Below, one piece after another: positions 1-13,648 of a stretch of 64,000 bases of DNA. The notes under the pieces are model-generated. The model was given only the letters and a program-made list of their open reading frames with translations, was not told where the DNA came from and made no database searches. Location: assembly GCA_013397795.1 (NCBI GenBank), contig VZTJ01003574.1:4682034-4746033 (forward strand). The letters run 5' to 3'. The position numbers and the translations under genes are program-made. Every line of letters starts with the position of its first letter. Positions within the stretch are counted from its first letter, which is position 1. The stretch is from Orthonyx spaldingii. Taxonomy: Eukaryota; Chordata; Aves; Passeriformes; Orthonychidae.

Positions 1-24
1 TAGCTGGGTCTTTGCACTCATCCT

Positions 25-37
25 ACACACACACACA
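25..37. repeat. (AC)n microsatellite
   Basis: A short AC run of about six units. Confidence 0.85.
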
Positions 38-2968
38 GTTTGTCTCCCTTTCCAGCATCTCTGAAGAGCAGAATGGTTTGTCCTAAGACAAAACACACCA
101 GGTGAATACTGCAGGTGGAACTGTCAGGATGCACACGTAATTAACACGTTCCAAATACAGGGGATCTGAGGTGTTTGCAACTGACTTCGGTGCACATCAG
201 CCTGTAAAACAGTATAAAATGCTGCTGAGGACTGGGCCAGCTGCACAAACTCCCTCCTGAGGTCACAGGCAGCTTCCAGGGGGATCCTGTCCCTGGCATG
301 GACATCTGTAGAGTTCAGCCAGGACAAAGAAGGGGAACACTCACTTTTGGATGTGTGAGCAAAAGGGATCAGGTCAAATACAGAAATCAAATCCTAAAGT
401 ACCTACGTAGGTGCTTCGTTGCTTTGTCATTGTGAATGCTGCAAGGCCAGACTTTGTAAACCTGAATCTTTGTACCTGAACCCACTGAAATTATAACTCT
501 TTTCACAGAGAATATTGACCAAAATCTGAGGCTAAGTGGACCAATATGCACCGAGACTTCTCTGAGAATTTTAGACAGCAAGGGGGTCTCAATGAGGCTT
601 GTGACTCAGCAGGAAGGACCACGTCCTGATTATCCTATAATCCATCCATATATCCATCACAGATAATAGAGTTGTTATTTGGATACTGCACTGGTAATAT
701 TTAGGTACTGTATTAACAATAAATTTAATCATAATCACCCACATAATCACTGTCCTACTTCTCACACCTAAGAACATTGTCTCTACTACTATGCTACAAC
801 TAAGCAACAGCAACATTCAGCAATTACCAGAACTCCAGAAAGTAAAAATTATTCCTGGATTTGAATATTGATTTAAGATACACTCTCCTAATGTTAAACC
901 AGACAACATTTATTACTTCATGCTAAGGCCTATTTATAAATAAGTGTTTTTTGACAGTAGTATATCAAATGTCAATATGTCTATAAAAATCTAGCTAAGT
1001 AAAACAAAACTAATTCTAAAATATTATCGTGTTTTAGCACACAATAGTAAACTTGACATACACATTGCTAACACACAAAGCTCCTGAATGCAAGCTGTAA
1101 AAAACAAAACTGTTGGATCAGCACAAAAATAATTAGAAATCAGACCTCAAACAGCAATTCTGGTTAAGATAAGCGAGACAAGTTCCTTTTCTGCCCCCCA
1201 GCAGCCTGTGCACGCTGTCCTTGGGCTCTGCCCAAACCCACATTTGTCACTAGGCATGACAGTAGTTCTGGCTGCTTCTCTGTAATTGTGTTAAAACTAA
1301 CAGCCTCAGCTGTGGCAGACTACTGCCACTTTGCCATAAAAGAATCCATTTTTGTACACCTTCAAGACTTAGGACATGGTGGACCAGATTTAGACTTGTG
1401 CTGGCACACATTTTTGTATCTGCAGCTAGCTAAGGAAAGGAAAGAACAAATGTTGTGAGGGTGGAAAGAAATTGTATAATTAACTGCAGGGGAAGGAATG
1501 TAGGAGTGCTATGAATATGTGTCACACTGCTGTCATTACAGACACAGAATTTTATGGGATTTAAAAAAAACCATGTAAGAGCTATCACATTTTTTATAAT
1601 TTCTATTAAAAATTGACAAGCTGACCAGAAATATTTCCATGCCAGTTTCCTGACAATATATAAATAGTTCTCTCAGAACTTTTTCAATCCTTCTCTACAG
1701 CCCAGCTCCAAGAAGCAATCCATGGAACTGTGAGTTGCCCTATAAATTGAAACAAAACTATAAAAGGAAGATTAACTAATGGCTCTTCCCAGATTTCAAT
1801 TCATGTTTTACGTAAGGAAGTTCCTCTAGTCTATGCCAACTACATACACCCAAAAGAATTGCCTGCTGAGAACTATTCTGCCACAGCATGCTTTGGCCAC
1901 ACAAGCACTTTCAGAGCATCCCAAAGCCTCAGGCATGTGGTGAACAGTGGAGGGGAATAAATTCACAAGGAGACTCACTGATTTAGCATTGTTAGTCCTC
2001 CTACAGAAGCACACAGCTTTTCTCATGCTTTGCACCATCACACTGCCACCGAAAGCAAAGAACCTGTTCAAGAACCCAGTCCACTGGATTTTAGCTCCTG
2101 ATTCTCCTGTCTCTTTCCCATCCCAGTAAATACAGAACTTACAGGGCTCAATCAGTTGACACAGCCTAGTCTCTTGGCAGTGGCAAATATAGAATGATGT
2201 AGAAGATTGTGCAAAAAAATCCTCCTGTGTAACTGTATGCTATAGAAAGCTACAGCTATTCCTGAACAATACACCTGGACAAATAATAACAGCAAATTAT
2301 CCTGTCAACCATATTCTCATTTTAGAAAATCAAGCTTCCTTATTTATTCCATAATCTATCACTGTTCCATTTTAATTCTTCACAGTATGAAGCTCTACCA
2401 TTGAAAGGAAACAGACTACTTGAAGCTTTCTCATGAACTGCATCTAAATCAATTTGCATGCTAACTTCAGTTGTGCTACTGAAATAAGTATGAGCATTAG
2501 ACTTGCAAATATTTATAACTAAGTATTGTTAAAGAAAAACATGCAAATCCTAATTTTCTTCTGTAAAGGAAAAAGAAAGGTAATTGGAGACACCTTCTTC
2601 ATTACCATAAATTAAGAAATTTATTCTCTCATGCATTTTCTCATCTGCCTATTATAATTCATACATCTGGCATCCAAAACACACCACTGAAAATCAGCTC
2701 ACTAGAATTTTGCTTGAGTAAGACAGGACTGACAAAAAGAGTTGAAAGGAGAAGATAGATGTAATTTGTGAGGAATCGTAAGAGATTCTGGCCACACACG
2801 ACTTTTCAGCATTAAAAATTCTGAGCCCAAGATGTGAGAGAGCTTTTGCATAACACTGGTTGCTATATAACCACGTATTTGAAAAGGGGAAAACTCTTGT
2901 CTACTGACTTTCCTTACTTTTTCTTTCTTTATGCCTTTAAATTTGGTGTCTTGTCAAATTCTATAAAG

Positions 2969-3045
2969 CTTGCCCTTAGCACTATTCCTTGCAAGTTAAA
3001 TAAGGAATCTTGTCACGAACACTTAGATCTGCATTTCTTAACAGA
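2969..3045 (+). repeat. Left copy of about 77-bp flanking duplication
   Basis: It starts CTTGCCC, ends CAGA and abuts the LTR start. It shares a 22-base identical core (3' half of 2988-3012) with 3409-3487. It is too long for an ordinary LTR target-site duplication. Confidence 0.8.
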
Positions 3046-3374
3046 TGTGGTGGGTTGACCTTGGCTGGAGGCCAGGACTCCACCAAGCCACCCTACCACT
3101 CCCCTCCTCAGCAGGACTGGGGGCAGGAGGGGAACAAGATGAATTAAACCTCGTGGGTCAAGGTAAAGACAGTTTTATGAAAAAAAAGCAAAGGCCATGC
3201 ACAGAAGCAAAGGAAAATGAGATTTACTCCGTGTCCCATGAGCAGGCCGTGCGCAGCCACTTCTTGGCCAGCAGGGCTTCAGTACAGTTTGCTCCAGAAG
3301 CCAACCTTGTAATAAGGAATACCCCCTTCTTCAGCTTCTTGATCAAACCCTTCCTCCTCTTCCATTACTAATCA
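3046..3374 (+). mobile_element. Bird ERV-type LTR (passerine family), diverged, partial
   Basis: It begins TGTGGTGGGTTGACCTTGG, the start of an LTR family common in passerine genomes. It continues with CACTCCCCTCCTCAGC, a CTCGTGGGTCAAGGTAAAGACAG segment at about 3151-3173 and the TTACTCCGTG block (about 3222). Similarity to the remembered family fades after about 3320. There is no internal retroviral coding sequence, so it is a solo or rearranged LTR. The exact family name is not asserted. Confidence 0.75.
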
Positions 3375-3404
3375 AGTGCCCACCAAGCAGCTCTGTCACT
3401 CCCC
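3375..3404 (+). mobile_element. Second partial copy of the same LTR head
   Basis: GTGCCCACCAAGCAGCTCTG followed by TCACTCCCC matches the LTR stretch near 3085-3114 (CCACCAAGCC...CACTCCCC). It is closer to the family's usual sequence than the first copy is. It is cut off abruptly and runs straight into the duplicated flank, indicating a rearranged insertion. Confidence 0.5.
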
Positions 3405-3408
3405 TAAG

Positions 3409-3487
3409 CTTGCCCCTCATCCTGTGCTTTGCAAGTTAAATAAGGAATCTGGTCATATACATTTAAATCTCCATTTCTTAATACAGA
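3409..3487 (+). repeat. Right copy of about 77-bp flanking duplication
   Basis: Direct repeat of 2969-3045 at 440 bp offset, with scattered substitutions and a two-base insertion near its end. The divergence suggests an old event. Confidence 0.8.
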
Positions 3488-5277
3488 CATTAAATTTAAT
3501 CTGAAGTATCAGACTTCATTACTTACAAGTCAGCTTGTCTGGGTCATCTCACACAAATATTTTGGTGAAAAAACAAGTATTGCCTAACAAATTGAGGTCA
3601 TTGAATGAAAATGCACCCCAATATAGGCTAAAAAGTTTTAGTACTGCAAATTCCAGAGTAGTTTTGCATCTATTTCTTAAGGAACAATCTGTAAATATTT
3701 CTTTCCCAATTCCCTTGTTTGCTGTGGGCTGGGAGATGTTAATGAGCCAAATCTTGTAGCCTGTAATCATAAGAACTAAAAAGTCAAGAAGAATGGACTT
3801 TTAGAAATATAAGAAGTCAAGTAAATAATTGAGAGGAATAATTTGCAAAGATACACGTTGGGGGAAAAAAAATCAAGTTCTTTAGTTATGAAAAAAAGGA
3901 GCTTTATTAAAACCTTTAATTTATCAGTATCGTAGCAAAATATGACATTTAAACAGTCCAATTATGTTGCTATGACAAGACTGAGCTCCTTTTCTTCACC
4001 TTCCCTTTGGAAAAACACTACTAGTAGTGCCAGAATCACTATGTACTATTTTAGTTAACTGAAAAATCATTGGTAAAAAATATTGTCACCAATATGAATA
4101 TATGTGGAAGAATCTGTTTCCAGATTACTTCTTACAGCTTAACAGGAGGAAAACATAAAATGCATTTTCACAAGGCTGGAAATCAACATCAGTTTAAGAA
4201 AAGCAGATTATTATTTCTTTCTCAATCATTCTGTTGGCAACATTAGCTACCCAGCTAAGAACAATGCATGGTTTAGAAGTCCAGGATGCTCAAAGATAAA
4301 TCTTAGGCATTCATATTTAAAGAATATCCTCAATAGAAAAAGTAACTAAACACTTCTTCATCCCTAACGAGAAATCCTCCATCCCCTCATGAACCCCAGC
4401 TGATACTCTTTTATTGCCTGCATAAAAAGTTTCTCCTCTTTGTCAGGACTGAAGCACTTAAGGCTCCCCAAGGAAGCTTTTAAACCATTTGGGATGATAA
4501 ACCTTTACACCCTCCCCACACAAAATTTCCCTCACGGCCTTGGCTCTACATAATCAATACTTGTGATTTGTATTCTGACCGCCCACTGTTTACTAAAGAT
4601 GAGCAGAATCCCTGTCCTACAGCTCATCCCAGGAGCAACTGCAGTCACAGAACACAAACATCATCTGAGTTTCACATCATCACAGCACAAGTCTAGGAAA
4701 GTGAGAAAACACTCGAGGCCTTGACCAAACAACAAAGAAAATTCCACTCCCCCATGGATCCCACCCACAAACCCCACTGTTAACAAATAGATACAAGATG
4801 AAAAGAAAAACAAAAAGCACAAGAGCCCATCATTGCTAGCTCTCTTTCTCATGAAATAGAGTTCCAGTTATCGCCTCAGCTTTTTATCTAGAGGGAACAC
4901 TAAGTTTTCAATTCTGCTGATGCACTGTCTGGTACTTTCTGAAAGCCTCTGTTTTTGAGATTGCCTTCTCTGCTGTTAAAATTTTCCTATGAAGAAGGAT
5001 TTAACACAATAAATACACCCTTAAAGTAATAACCACAAGCTTTCAGAAGGTAACAGTACATTACCAAGGCTTTTCACTACGTTCTATTTAGACAAGATAT
5101 TTGCAGACATACACAAAGCTCTCAAAACATTGTGGGAAGAGAGTCTTAAAACTAAGTGTTGTTCACTAATAAAACATTGCAGTGTGTATTTAGTCCAGAC
5201 TGAAATTTTGTTTCTGTTTTACTTCAAAAAAATTGGAGGAAATACAAGAAAAAGAATTTCTCCCTGATCTCTAAGTT

Positions 5278-5314
5278 CACACAAAGCAGATTCTCTCCAC
5301 ACACAAAGCAGATT
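5278..5314. repeat. Short tandem duplication, 22-bp step
   Basis: CACACAAAGCAGATT occurs at 5278-5292 and again at 5300-5314. Confidence 0.8.
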
Positions 5315-7940
5315 TTTTTTTTCCTCAGCATAAAGATGTTCAATGTCAAGCTTTTTATCAAATAGCATTCTATTCCTCTTTTGTTATAATTAGTGGGGTA
5401 TTATGTATTCAATGCCCACTACAGAAACAAGCATATCCTGAGTAAGTCAGTAAGTCACAAACATGTAACTAAACTGACTGAAAAACTGTTAAAATATTAT
5501 TTGTCTCAGCCTCACCAAACTCCAGGTTTTTAATTCATTTCCATTCCATAAAATTGGTTATATATTTGTTATCAACACGGAAATTGATTAGTCAAATGGT
5601 GGGAAAAGGTAAGAGCATGTTTTTGTTTTGTGGAGATGTTTCAGGAGTTTTTAAAGAAAAAAATGCAGAGCTCCCCTCGAAGTGAAACCACATATTATGT
5701 CCCAAGTGGACCAGCAACAGACCGAGCACTGCCCTGTCAGATTCCAGAACAGATTACTGAGGTACTGGAGTGCAGTTTTCTTTCTCAGAAAACTCAAGGG
5801 ACTACATAATTATTTGGGTTGGTTTTTTTTTTAAACAGTAGTAGAATGCCATAGGATCAGCATTCCTCGCTGCTGGTTTGGGGCCTGAGGAGAAATTAGG
5901 TTTAGCAATTATCACAGTGGGCCAAGAAATTAAAATAAAATGCATATAATGGGAGTATTTAATTTAGAAACAAGACTGTATGTGAATTAAAATCTGCATT
6001 TACCATAGGGAACTGAGGTCTATTCCTGCTTCCATGTCATGTACAACTGAAATGCACCTGTTCAAAAACCTGTGAATATTTGCCTTCTTTTATATCCATG
6101 GGATTATCTTCTGTAACACCAGTTCAGTGTGAACTGTCATGCAAGGTGTAGTTAATGAAGAACAGAAAGTTAAGAATTTGTTGTTCCTGACTGCCAGCTT
6201 AAAAAAAAAACCTGATAAGCAAAAAAATATTTGGCAAGTACTTTCCTCTTTCTTTTCAGACAGTAGAATTAATTGTCCAGCCTGCTGATTCAGTCAAAAT
6301 AATAGCATAGAAAAATCTTGGATGCTAAACAGGCCTATTTATTTCTCAAAAACTGAGGTCGGGGTACATTAAAGGAATTCTTTTTCAGGCACCAAGTTAA
6401 GAAATTACTTACAAAAGGAGAGTATTGAGAGCAAACAAGGTCACATTTCAAACACTGAAATACTTGTGGTATTTGATCTTCAAACCCTCCCTTTATCTGC
6501 TTGAACTTTTGCTACAGAGTTTCTGTTTCTGGCAGAGAACGCACTATTACCTTGAACAAAAATGAAAATAAAATGAATGTTTTTCCTAGATTCAAAAAAA
6601 AAAACCAACAACCAAACATGTGAACCGGGCTCTATTTTCCTATTTTGTAGTCTGCCTCTAATGAAACATCCCACTTCTTTCATCAGAGAAATAAAATAAA
6701 ATCTGATGAAAGGCTATTCTATGGACAAAGTGCAGGTTCTGCTGAAGCTACCAAAGAGAAATGCAGATAAAGGAAAACTACAGAGGTGTCCAAATAGTGT
6801 TTCCAATAATGAGGTCATAACAGTCCAGAACAGAAATGGTTACCACTATCAGTAAGCAGCAATCCACAAAACACCAAATGATGGGAACTATGTTAAAAAC
6901 ATGAAAACAATTATTGCCACAATATGCAGTATGTGCTTGTTTCTCAGAGGACCTTAATACTCGACACTCTGTAAAAGTTAATGTTTTGTGTATCCTATCA
7001 GGGAACTCCAACAGATCAACAGAGCCTGCCAGTCTCTCCTGTGGAGATTTTGGTCATTATTTTACACTATGTTGAAAGACACAAAAGAGGAAAGTTAGAA
7101 GACCAGACAAAACCTCAGCACTGTATTGCAAACACTGATGTTTAATTTATGTGTGAACTGGGTGCGTGAAGTTTCTATACAGGAAATCTCCATTGACAGA
7201 AGAGACAAATGCAGAGCATCACTGAAAGCTGTGGGAATGGGGCATCTGAACATTTGGCCTGACCTTATCCTTGCCACCTTTTCATTTTGTAACTTTCTAA
7301 CTCTATTTTTTTAAATGCAACCACTAGAAAAAAAATCATATGAATGTAAGTTATTCATGTGACAATTTCAAGTCCAGCTTTTAGTAAGCCAGAAAAACAA
7401 GTTCCAATTTCAACCTCTCCCTGGTCTATTTAGATCAGCAAAATACATAAAAGAGCACTCTTCAGCCTCCAATTCTTTTTCACTACTAGGAATAGTACTG
7501 TGAGTTGATTAACCATAATACATAATCATTTCCCATTGAAACAATTTGAAAAGGAGCTTTAGAACTATGTGTTCTGATACAGCTAAAGGAAAGGGGAGAA
7601 AAAAAAAATCAATGTAGAGATTTCAGTGGCTACACTCAAAAGAGTGTTCAGTGAGATCCAACAGACACAAATGATGCATCACAAAGCAAGATGACCATCT
7701 GGAAAGACATTTCAACCTGGTTTATTGAAGAAGTGCAGATACGCAGGAAAGAGAAGTCATTAATGGCTCAAACGATCCCTGCAGTTCGCAAAGAAATGTT
7801 TGCACAAGTTGGGAGAACTGTGGTTTCGCAGTGAGCTTTGTTAAATCTACATTTATTCTTGTCAGATTTCGGAGGAGTCTCTTCACAGCCTAAGGGAACC
7901 CAGGACACCGCCATAAAAAATCTGCAGTCATGGAGCGTTC

Positions 7941-7955
7941 CCACAAGGTGGCACT
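7941..7955 (+). promoter_or_regulatory. CTCF-like binding motif
   Basis: CCACAAGGTGGCACT fits the CTCF core CCACNAGGKGGCRCT at every constrained position. It lies in a CpG-bearing segment (7740-8010) 60 bp from the minisatellite. Motif-level evidence only. Confidence 0.5.
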
Positions 7956-8014
7956 GAATCCACAGCCGCCAGAAAATCCTCACCGAGCACAAACACGCAA
8001 AGGGAAAACCATGA

Positions 8015-8316
8015 CATACATTAGATAAATAAATAAATAGACTACGGTCACATACATTAGATAAATAAATAAATAGACTACGGTCACATACATTAAATAA
8101 ATAAATAAATAGACTACGGCCACATACATTAAATAAATAAATAAATAGACTACGGTCACATACATTAGATAAATAAATAAATGGACTACGGTCACATACA
8201 TTAAATAAATAAAGGGACTATGGTCACATACATTAAATAAATAAAGGGACTACGATTACATACATTAAATAAATAAATAGACTACGATTACATACATTAA
8301 ATAAATAGACTATCTA
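8015..8316. repeat. 36-bp minisatellite, about nine units
   Basis: Units read CATACATTARATAAATAAAT then AAATAGACTACGGTCA. Five 36-bp units are followed by two of 32 bp and then shorter ones missing a TAAA step. Each full unit contains one CpG in the segment GACTACGG. Because 36 is divisible by three, the minus strand stays open by chance, giving a repeated peptide. Confidence 0.95.
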
Positions 8317-11300
8317 CGAATTAGAAATCACAGGCTGGAAAAATAAAATTAACGGCCTAAGTCAGGCATTATCTTAGACGAGATCATAAGTTCCCCCTCA
8401 TAGCTCAGCAGTGGGGAGACACACAGACAGACCACACCACCTATGTATATACACACACATATTCAATGTATACATTGACTTACAGTTAGCACTTAACTAG
8501 AAATCACGTTAACCTTGACTCCTTGTTCCAAGTTCTGATCCAGAACCAAGTATTTGTGATCTAGAAATGATTTCTTTGCCCTGGTGACACCCCACAGGTC
8601 AGGCAGAGCTGACTCCAAGCCCTCTGTGCTCTGCAAACACCAACAGTCCAATACAACCTTGTGCACCTGCATCTCTCTAGAGGGGACAGCCTGCATGCCT
8701 AAGCAGCCCCTAAAAACAGTCCAGATACAAATATCAGAGCTAAACCTGTGCATCTTCCTCAACACCATTCAACAACTGCTACTACACAAAAAACTTTCAT
8801 ACCTGACTTTTAATTAAGCAGTTAAACGTTTCAGATTTCAAGTTTTAATATTACTAACTTACATTCTTTAAACATGACCATAAAGCCTAACGTATATTTC
8901 TGTAAAACTTATATCAAAAGTAATGGTATGATTTTGAAATTAATCCACAAACAGTGAGAAATTTCTCAGCTGAGATAAAAATCCACAATTAAACCACCCC
9001 AGGGGAGCAATCATATGTAGTAAATATTCCATTTTAAACTACTTGATTTTTTTATCCCTCACCCTTTCCTTGCACATTGGTGGATTCCTTTTCCCCCCAA
9101 GTGCATTGCATAATCTTAATTACTGAAATAGTAGTGTACCCATATGCTGGGCTAATGTTTAGTGGTGTTCAAACTCCTGAAGTGTCCAGAAGCCTTCAGG
9201 GGGCCCTTTATTGCCAACTTCAATTAAATAAACAGGTACTGGGGTCATTTCAGGCCAAATGCATTCCACAGTGCTGAATTTTTGAATTGCTAGCACTATC
9301 TACTTTTCCTCCAACAGTCTATTGGTTTTTTCCTTATGTTTCACACCACTTTAAGTAAGCATGCTGTAAGAATATTCAATTTTTACAGGTATTAAGACAG
9401 AAAGGAGTTATTAAATCCCTGCAACTACTTTTCAAGCAAACACAAAAGAAAACAATAAGGTAAGAATAAATGAAGCAATTTGAGGATCTGCTCTCTGCTC
9501 CAAGCATTATATTCACACAAAAAACAATGCTAAGTTCCACAAGCACACCACTACTATTGATTTACTCTCAATCACTCCACATTCAAAGTAAGGCATCACA
9601 AGATCTGGGAGTGGGTAAGGGATTTTAGAGCCACCTTGAAGTATAAAATGCTTATTTAATTGTAACTGCCAGGGTTTTTTTTTCCCCACATCACATGCTT
9701 ACACATCTGTTGGCTATATAATGTAAACTCATTGCAGTTTAAGTACAGATTTGTGATCAGAATGAATATCCCCTTCAACATATCCTCCCTTAATCCCCAG
9801 TTTTTGCACTGTATGACCAGAGAGGATTTGTTCTATTCTGTATGAAAGGAAGTGAGAGTATAGAATCAATATTCCTGTTGTCATCCAGAACACTCCATGC
9901 ATCCTGCTCAGTTAACGTCAGTTTCCATCAATAACTGAGTACAACATATGGGCTCTTTTCTTTGTAAAGAATTATATAATGTTACATCTTTCTGCTTTTC
10001 AATTCATGCTCAGGTGCATCTTGTATTTGACTTAGAGAACTCCATGATCCTTTATTATGTTTACTTTGTAGTGGTGCAAAGATTCCCAAGTTCTGCTGTT
10101 TCTGCTATACAGGTGCTCAAAGACTGCACTGACCATCAGTATTTAGTGAGACAGCTCTTCCCATAGAAGGTGTTTCTCAAGGAAAAATTTCAGTGTTTTC
10201 TGAGTTCTGTTTCACAACACTGATTATGATTTGTACCCTGACTTTCATAAAAGACTGAAAATTAACTAGCAAGCTCATAACTCACACACTGCTGCAGTTA
10301 AGCTCCCAGAAGACAGACTGCCTAGGTTCAGTACACTGTACTTTGTTCATGTTCTCATATCACCTAATTATTTTAAGATAAATGATTCTATTGGCAGACA
10401 CCATTCAGACTCCATCCTAGAATTTTAGGAGAGTTCTAGCAAAAAAGCAAACTTTTTACAGCACAAATTACTTAAATAATAATCTGGTAAACTGAAGAAA
10501 ATATTAAAAACTTAGATAATCAAAGGTAAACGAATTTCAATGTAAAGGTTATGGGATAAACATTTGTATATAAGGGCTAAGGGAAACAAAGCTTCATTGC
10601 AGTCCTGCTCTGGCCAATGTTTGTTGATCCTTAAGAGCAAAGCTGTTGGAAAATACAAGTGCTCCTCCCTCTCCAACCCCAGAGCCTGTATGGCAATGAG
10701 AGCACTACCCCTGAAGGATGAGTGTGACAAGCAAAAGGATCTTTATAATTGTTACTTTGTCTTCCCATGTTCCAAACTACTCTTCATAATGCCTTCTCTC
10801 AGCCCAGCTACTGCTGCCATCAGTCCTTACTACTCTTGCATCAAATCCAGAAGAGCTGCTCCAAGCCCTCCATTTGAGATTCTTGAGAATCATCACTCCA
10901 TGAGGCAATATTTGCACACCACAGTGTAACAGAAATAGTGTATTTCATTTGTTTGAACAGTTTTATACACACTAATTGCACAGTAAAAATTAATATTGAT
11001 GATATTTCAAACAACTGCACTGCTTCCAGAGGTAATAAAATATTGAATTATTGTCCTCTAACTCAGGGCCATCTAAACACACTAACAATTGGAAGAGATC
11101 CTGCTCTGAAACACTCTAATGCTGTACAGATGAGATCATTTGTAGCAGCAAAGGATTAATCTCAGGGGAATTGCTCTCTGCTATTTCACATGCTACAGCT
11201 CCCATAATTTCCAGTTTGCCTTCTCACTCCATCTATAAAGAAGCAAAAGCACTTACATCACCTCTGAGGTAACCAGCAATGCGAGATGCTCCTTGAGGTG

Positions 11301-13539
11301 TAAAATCTGCCCCAGAATTCTCTGGATCAAACCTTTATGCTACTCAGCAGACCAGAAAGCCCCATGCAAAGGAAGCTCTTACAGAGGACACAACCCACCA
11401 TAAATGAGAATTTACATCAGCTATTATAAATTAATTTAGAAACCTGCATTTTAAGCCATTAAATGTAATACTGTATTTACGAAGAAAACTGCATTTGTTT
11501 TTTCAGCTGAAAAATAGGGGGAAAAGCAGGTTTTATTCTGTATATTGTCTAACATCTTTACAGTCAGAAATCTATTATCCCAAGCAGCCAAGCTTGTGCA
11601 TAACCCTACACTTGAAATACATGAAACAGAAGAGGCTGTTAATTAAACAGCATCATTCCAATCAAGAGACATTTTATCAGAGATGCACAGAGAAACCAGC
11701 ATTAAACACAACACTCTTCTTTAGTGCTCCAGAGCAGACATTCTTATTTGCAGTCTGTAAATCAACTTGCTGGTAAAATAAGCAAGTGGATTGATGACTA
11801 CAGGATAATTTACTTATTTCAAATTTACAGGGGAAAAATAAAGTTGCTATCAAAAATAGGAAGCCATCACAGGCACATTTATTAGAAATTATTTCTACAC
11901 AAGAAAAAAATAATTAAGGCCTTTTCTCCAAGGAATGATGCCACACTCAGTGGTATGGAGGTAGAAGCACAAAAAGCATAACAGCCAGGCTGTGCTCAAA
12001 GACATAGAGGAGAAAAGGACTAAGCATCAAAAAGTGTGATCATGGAGTTCAGGAAAGAGATTAGAAATCCTAGAAATGAGAATAAAATGGAACTTCAAAG
12101 GCATTACACTATGTTTTATCCCTAACAGAAACACTTTGTCAGAACAGTGGCAGTAAAAACTGCACTACAGACTGTTTTCCTATGATCATTTTTGTTATCT
12201 CATACAGAGATGTTAAATGATGACAGCAGCAAACAGGTGGTCAGTGGAACACTCTCCTTTTGTTGTGTTAAATCATTATCTCAGACAGCACAGGATATAA
12301 ATTCTACAACTTTTTCCCTTCTCTTCCTGCTTCAATTCCTCTGTATTATCATTTACCTTATTCTATTACCAAAAAAAAAGAAAAATAAAACAAGATGAAA
12401 AGAACGACTGCAGCTTCAAAACTGCAATTGTACTCACAAACAAGACATACTGACCTCATTGATGTCTGCAGCAGTGAACCAGAGAGCCTTAGCTCAAAGG
12501 CCTATTTCATACTTGTTATTTAATATAACTTTACTGATAATTCAAAATTCAGTTGAATAATGAACCACTTGCTATCACTTCTAACAAAGAACCCAGCACA
12601 TTCAGTCTATTCAAGCCATGTCAAAGGTACTCACTGGGGTTTTTTTACCTCTCCCAACTGTCTTTTACTGAAATAACCTTGATCAGATCCATGATTCATC
12701 TGGTACTTTGACCCCATCTTTAATATTCTCAGTTGTACTGGAAACACAAGTTCAGTCCTAGATATTGAATTTTATCTATTAAAAGAAAAAAGCCTGAAAC
12801 TTGGAGCAAAAAAACCTTTATAGAAGAGTGAATCTTAAAATAGCCCTCTGCCGTTTCTACTGCCAAAAACCTTAGTGAAACATATTAAACTTTTTAGAGA
12901 GGATTAGAGGACTTTTTCTTCCTTTGATAAACAGAGCCTGTAGAAATCCTGAGTGTTATCCATATTCAATAAGAACCAAGTATCTGGATGTGATGTGAAT
13001 AACCACTCCATTTTCCTCTGTTCATCATAACATTTATTGACAAACCAAAATCTAAAAAATCTCAAGCACTTTTTTTATTATTGACTACTGTAAAAGATAA
13101 AGGCTGTCCATTCCAAAACCCACACATTTACCTTGTATGCACATTTATATATAAAAAGCTTGTTAGTTGCAGTAAACTGTAAACATGTATTGGGATTAGC
13201 CCTGTTCCTTTTCACCTCTCAGTCCCCCCAAATCACAGCAGCTGCCGAGGTGTTACAGTGTAATCTCTGCTGATTACTTGAACTTGCATGGGGAGAATTT
13301 GCTGTTCCTCAGGTATTTCTCAGACAAAAATGGAGGGGAACACCAACATAATCCACTGGTCAAAAATTCCTCTGGAAAGGGTAACAGGAGATGCTGTAAT
13401 CACTGTAGGGCTCTGCTGGTTCTCTTCAGTTTCAAAGAGAAGGAAAAATAACCCTCAAGTGTTTGGGGTGGGCACATCAAGCTCACAAAGCTTTGTTGTC
13501 TAGGAGTTTAAACCTCTTGAATTCTTTAAATATTTCTCC

Positions 13540-13648
13540 TCTTTATTTTTATTTCTTCTTTATTTGTATCTCACTTTCACCCTTCCAGTGCTCCCCCAGG
13601 GGAATGGGGGTGTGGGGCTCAGGTGCCAGCCCGGCTTAAACCACAACA
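13540..13648 (-). mobile_element. LTR head fragment of an ERVL-like bird element
   Basis: On the minus strand it begins TGTTGTGGTTTAAGCCGGGC, followed by GAGCCCCACACC, CCCATTCCCC and GGAAGGGTGAAAGTGAGA. This matches the order of blocks in the common avian LTR that starts TGTGGTTTAACCC. Only the first 100 or so bases are recognisable; it is truncated on the left, where T-rich sequence follows. Confidence 0.6.

Noticed and set aside
3045..3371. 108-codon plus-strand frame
   Set aside because: It lies inside the LTR, which is non-coding. The peptide is not a retroviral protein.
7980..8201. Repetitive membrane-like peptide frame on the minus strand
   Set aside because: It is a translation of the 36-bp minisatellite, open only because the unit length is a multiple of three.
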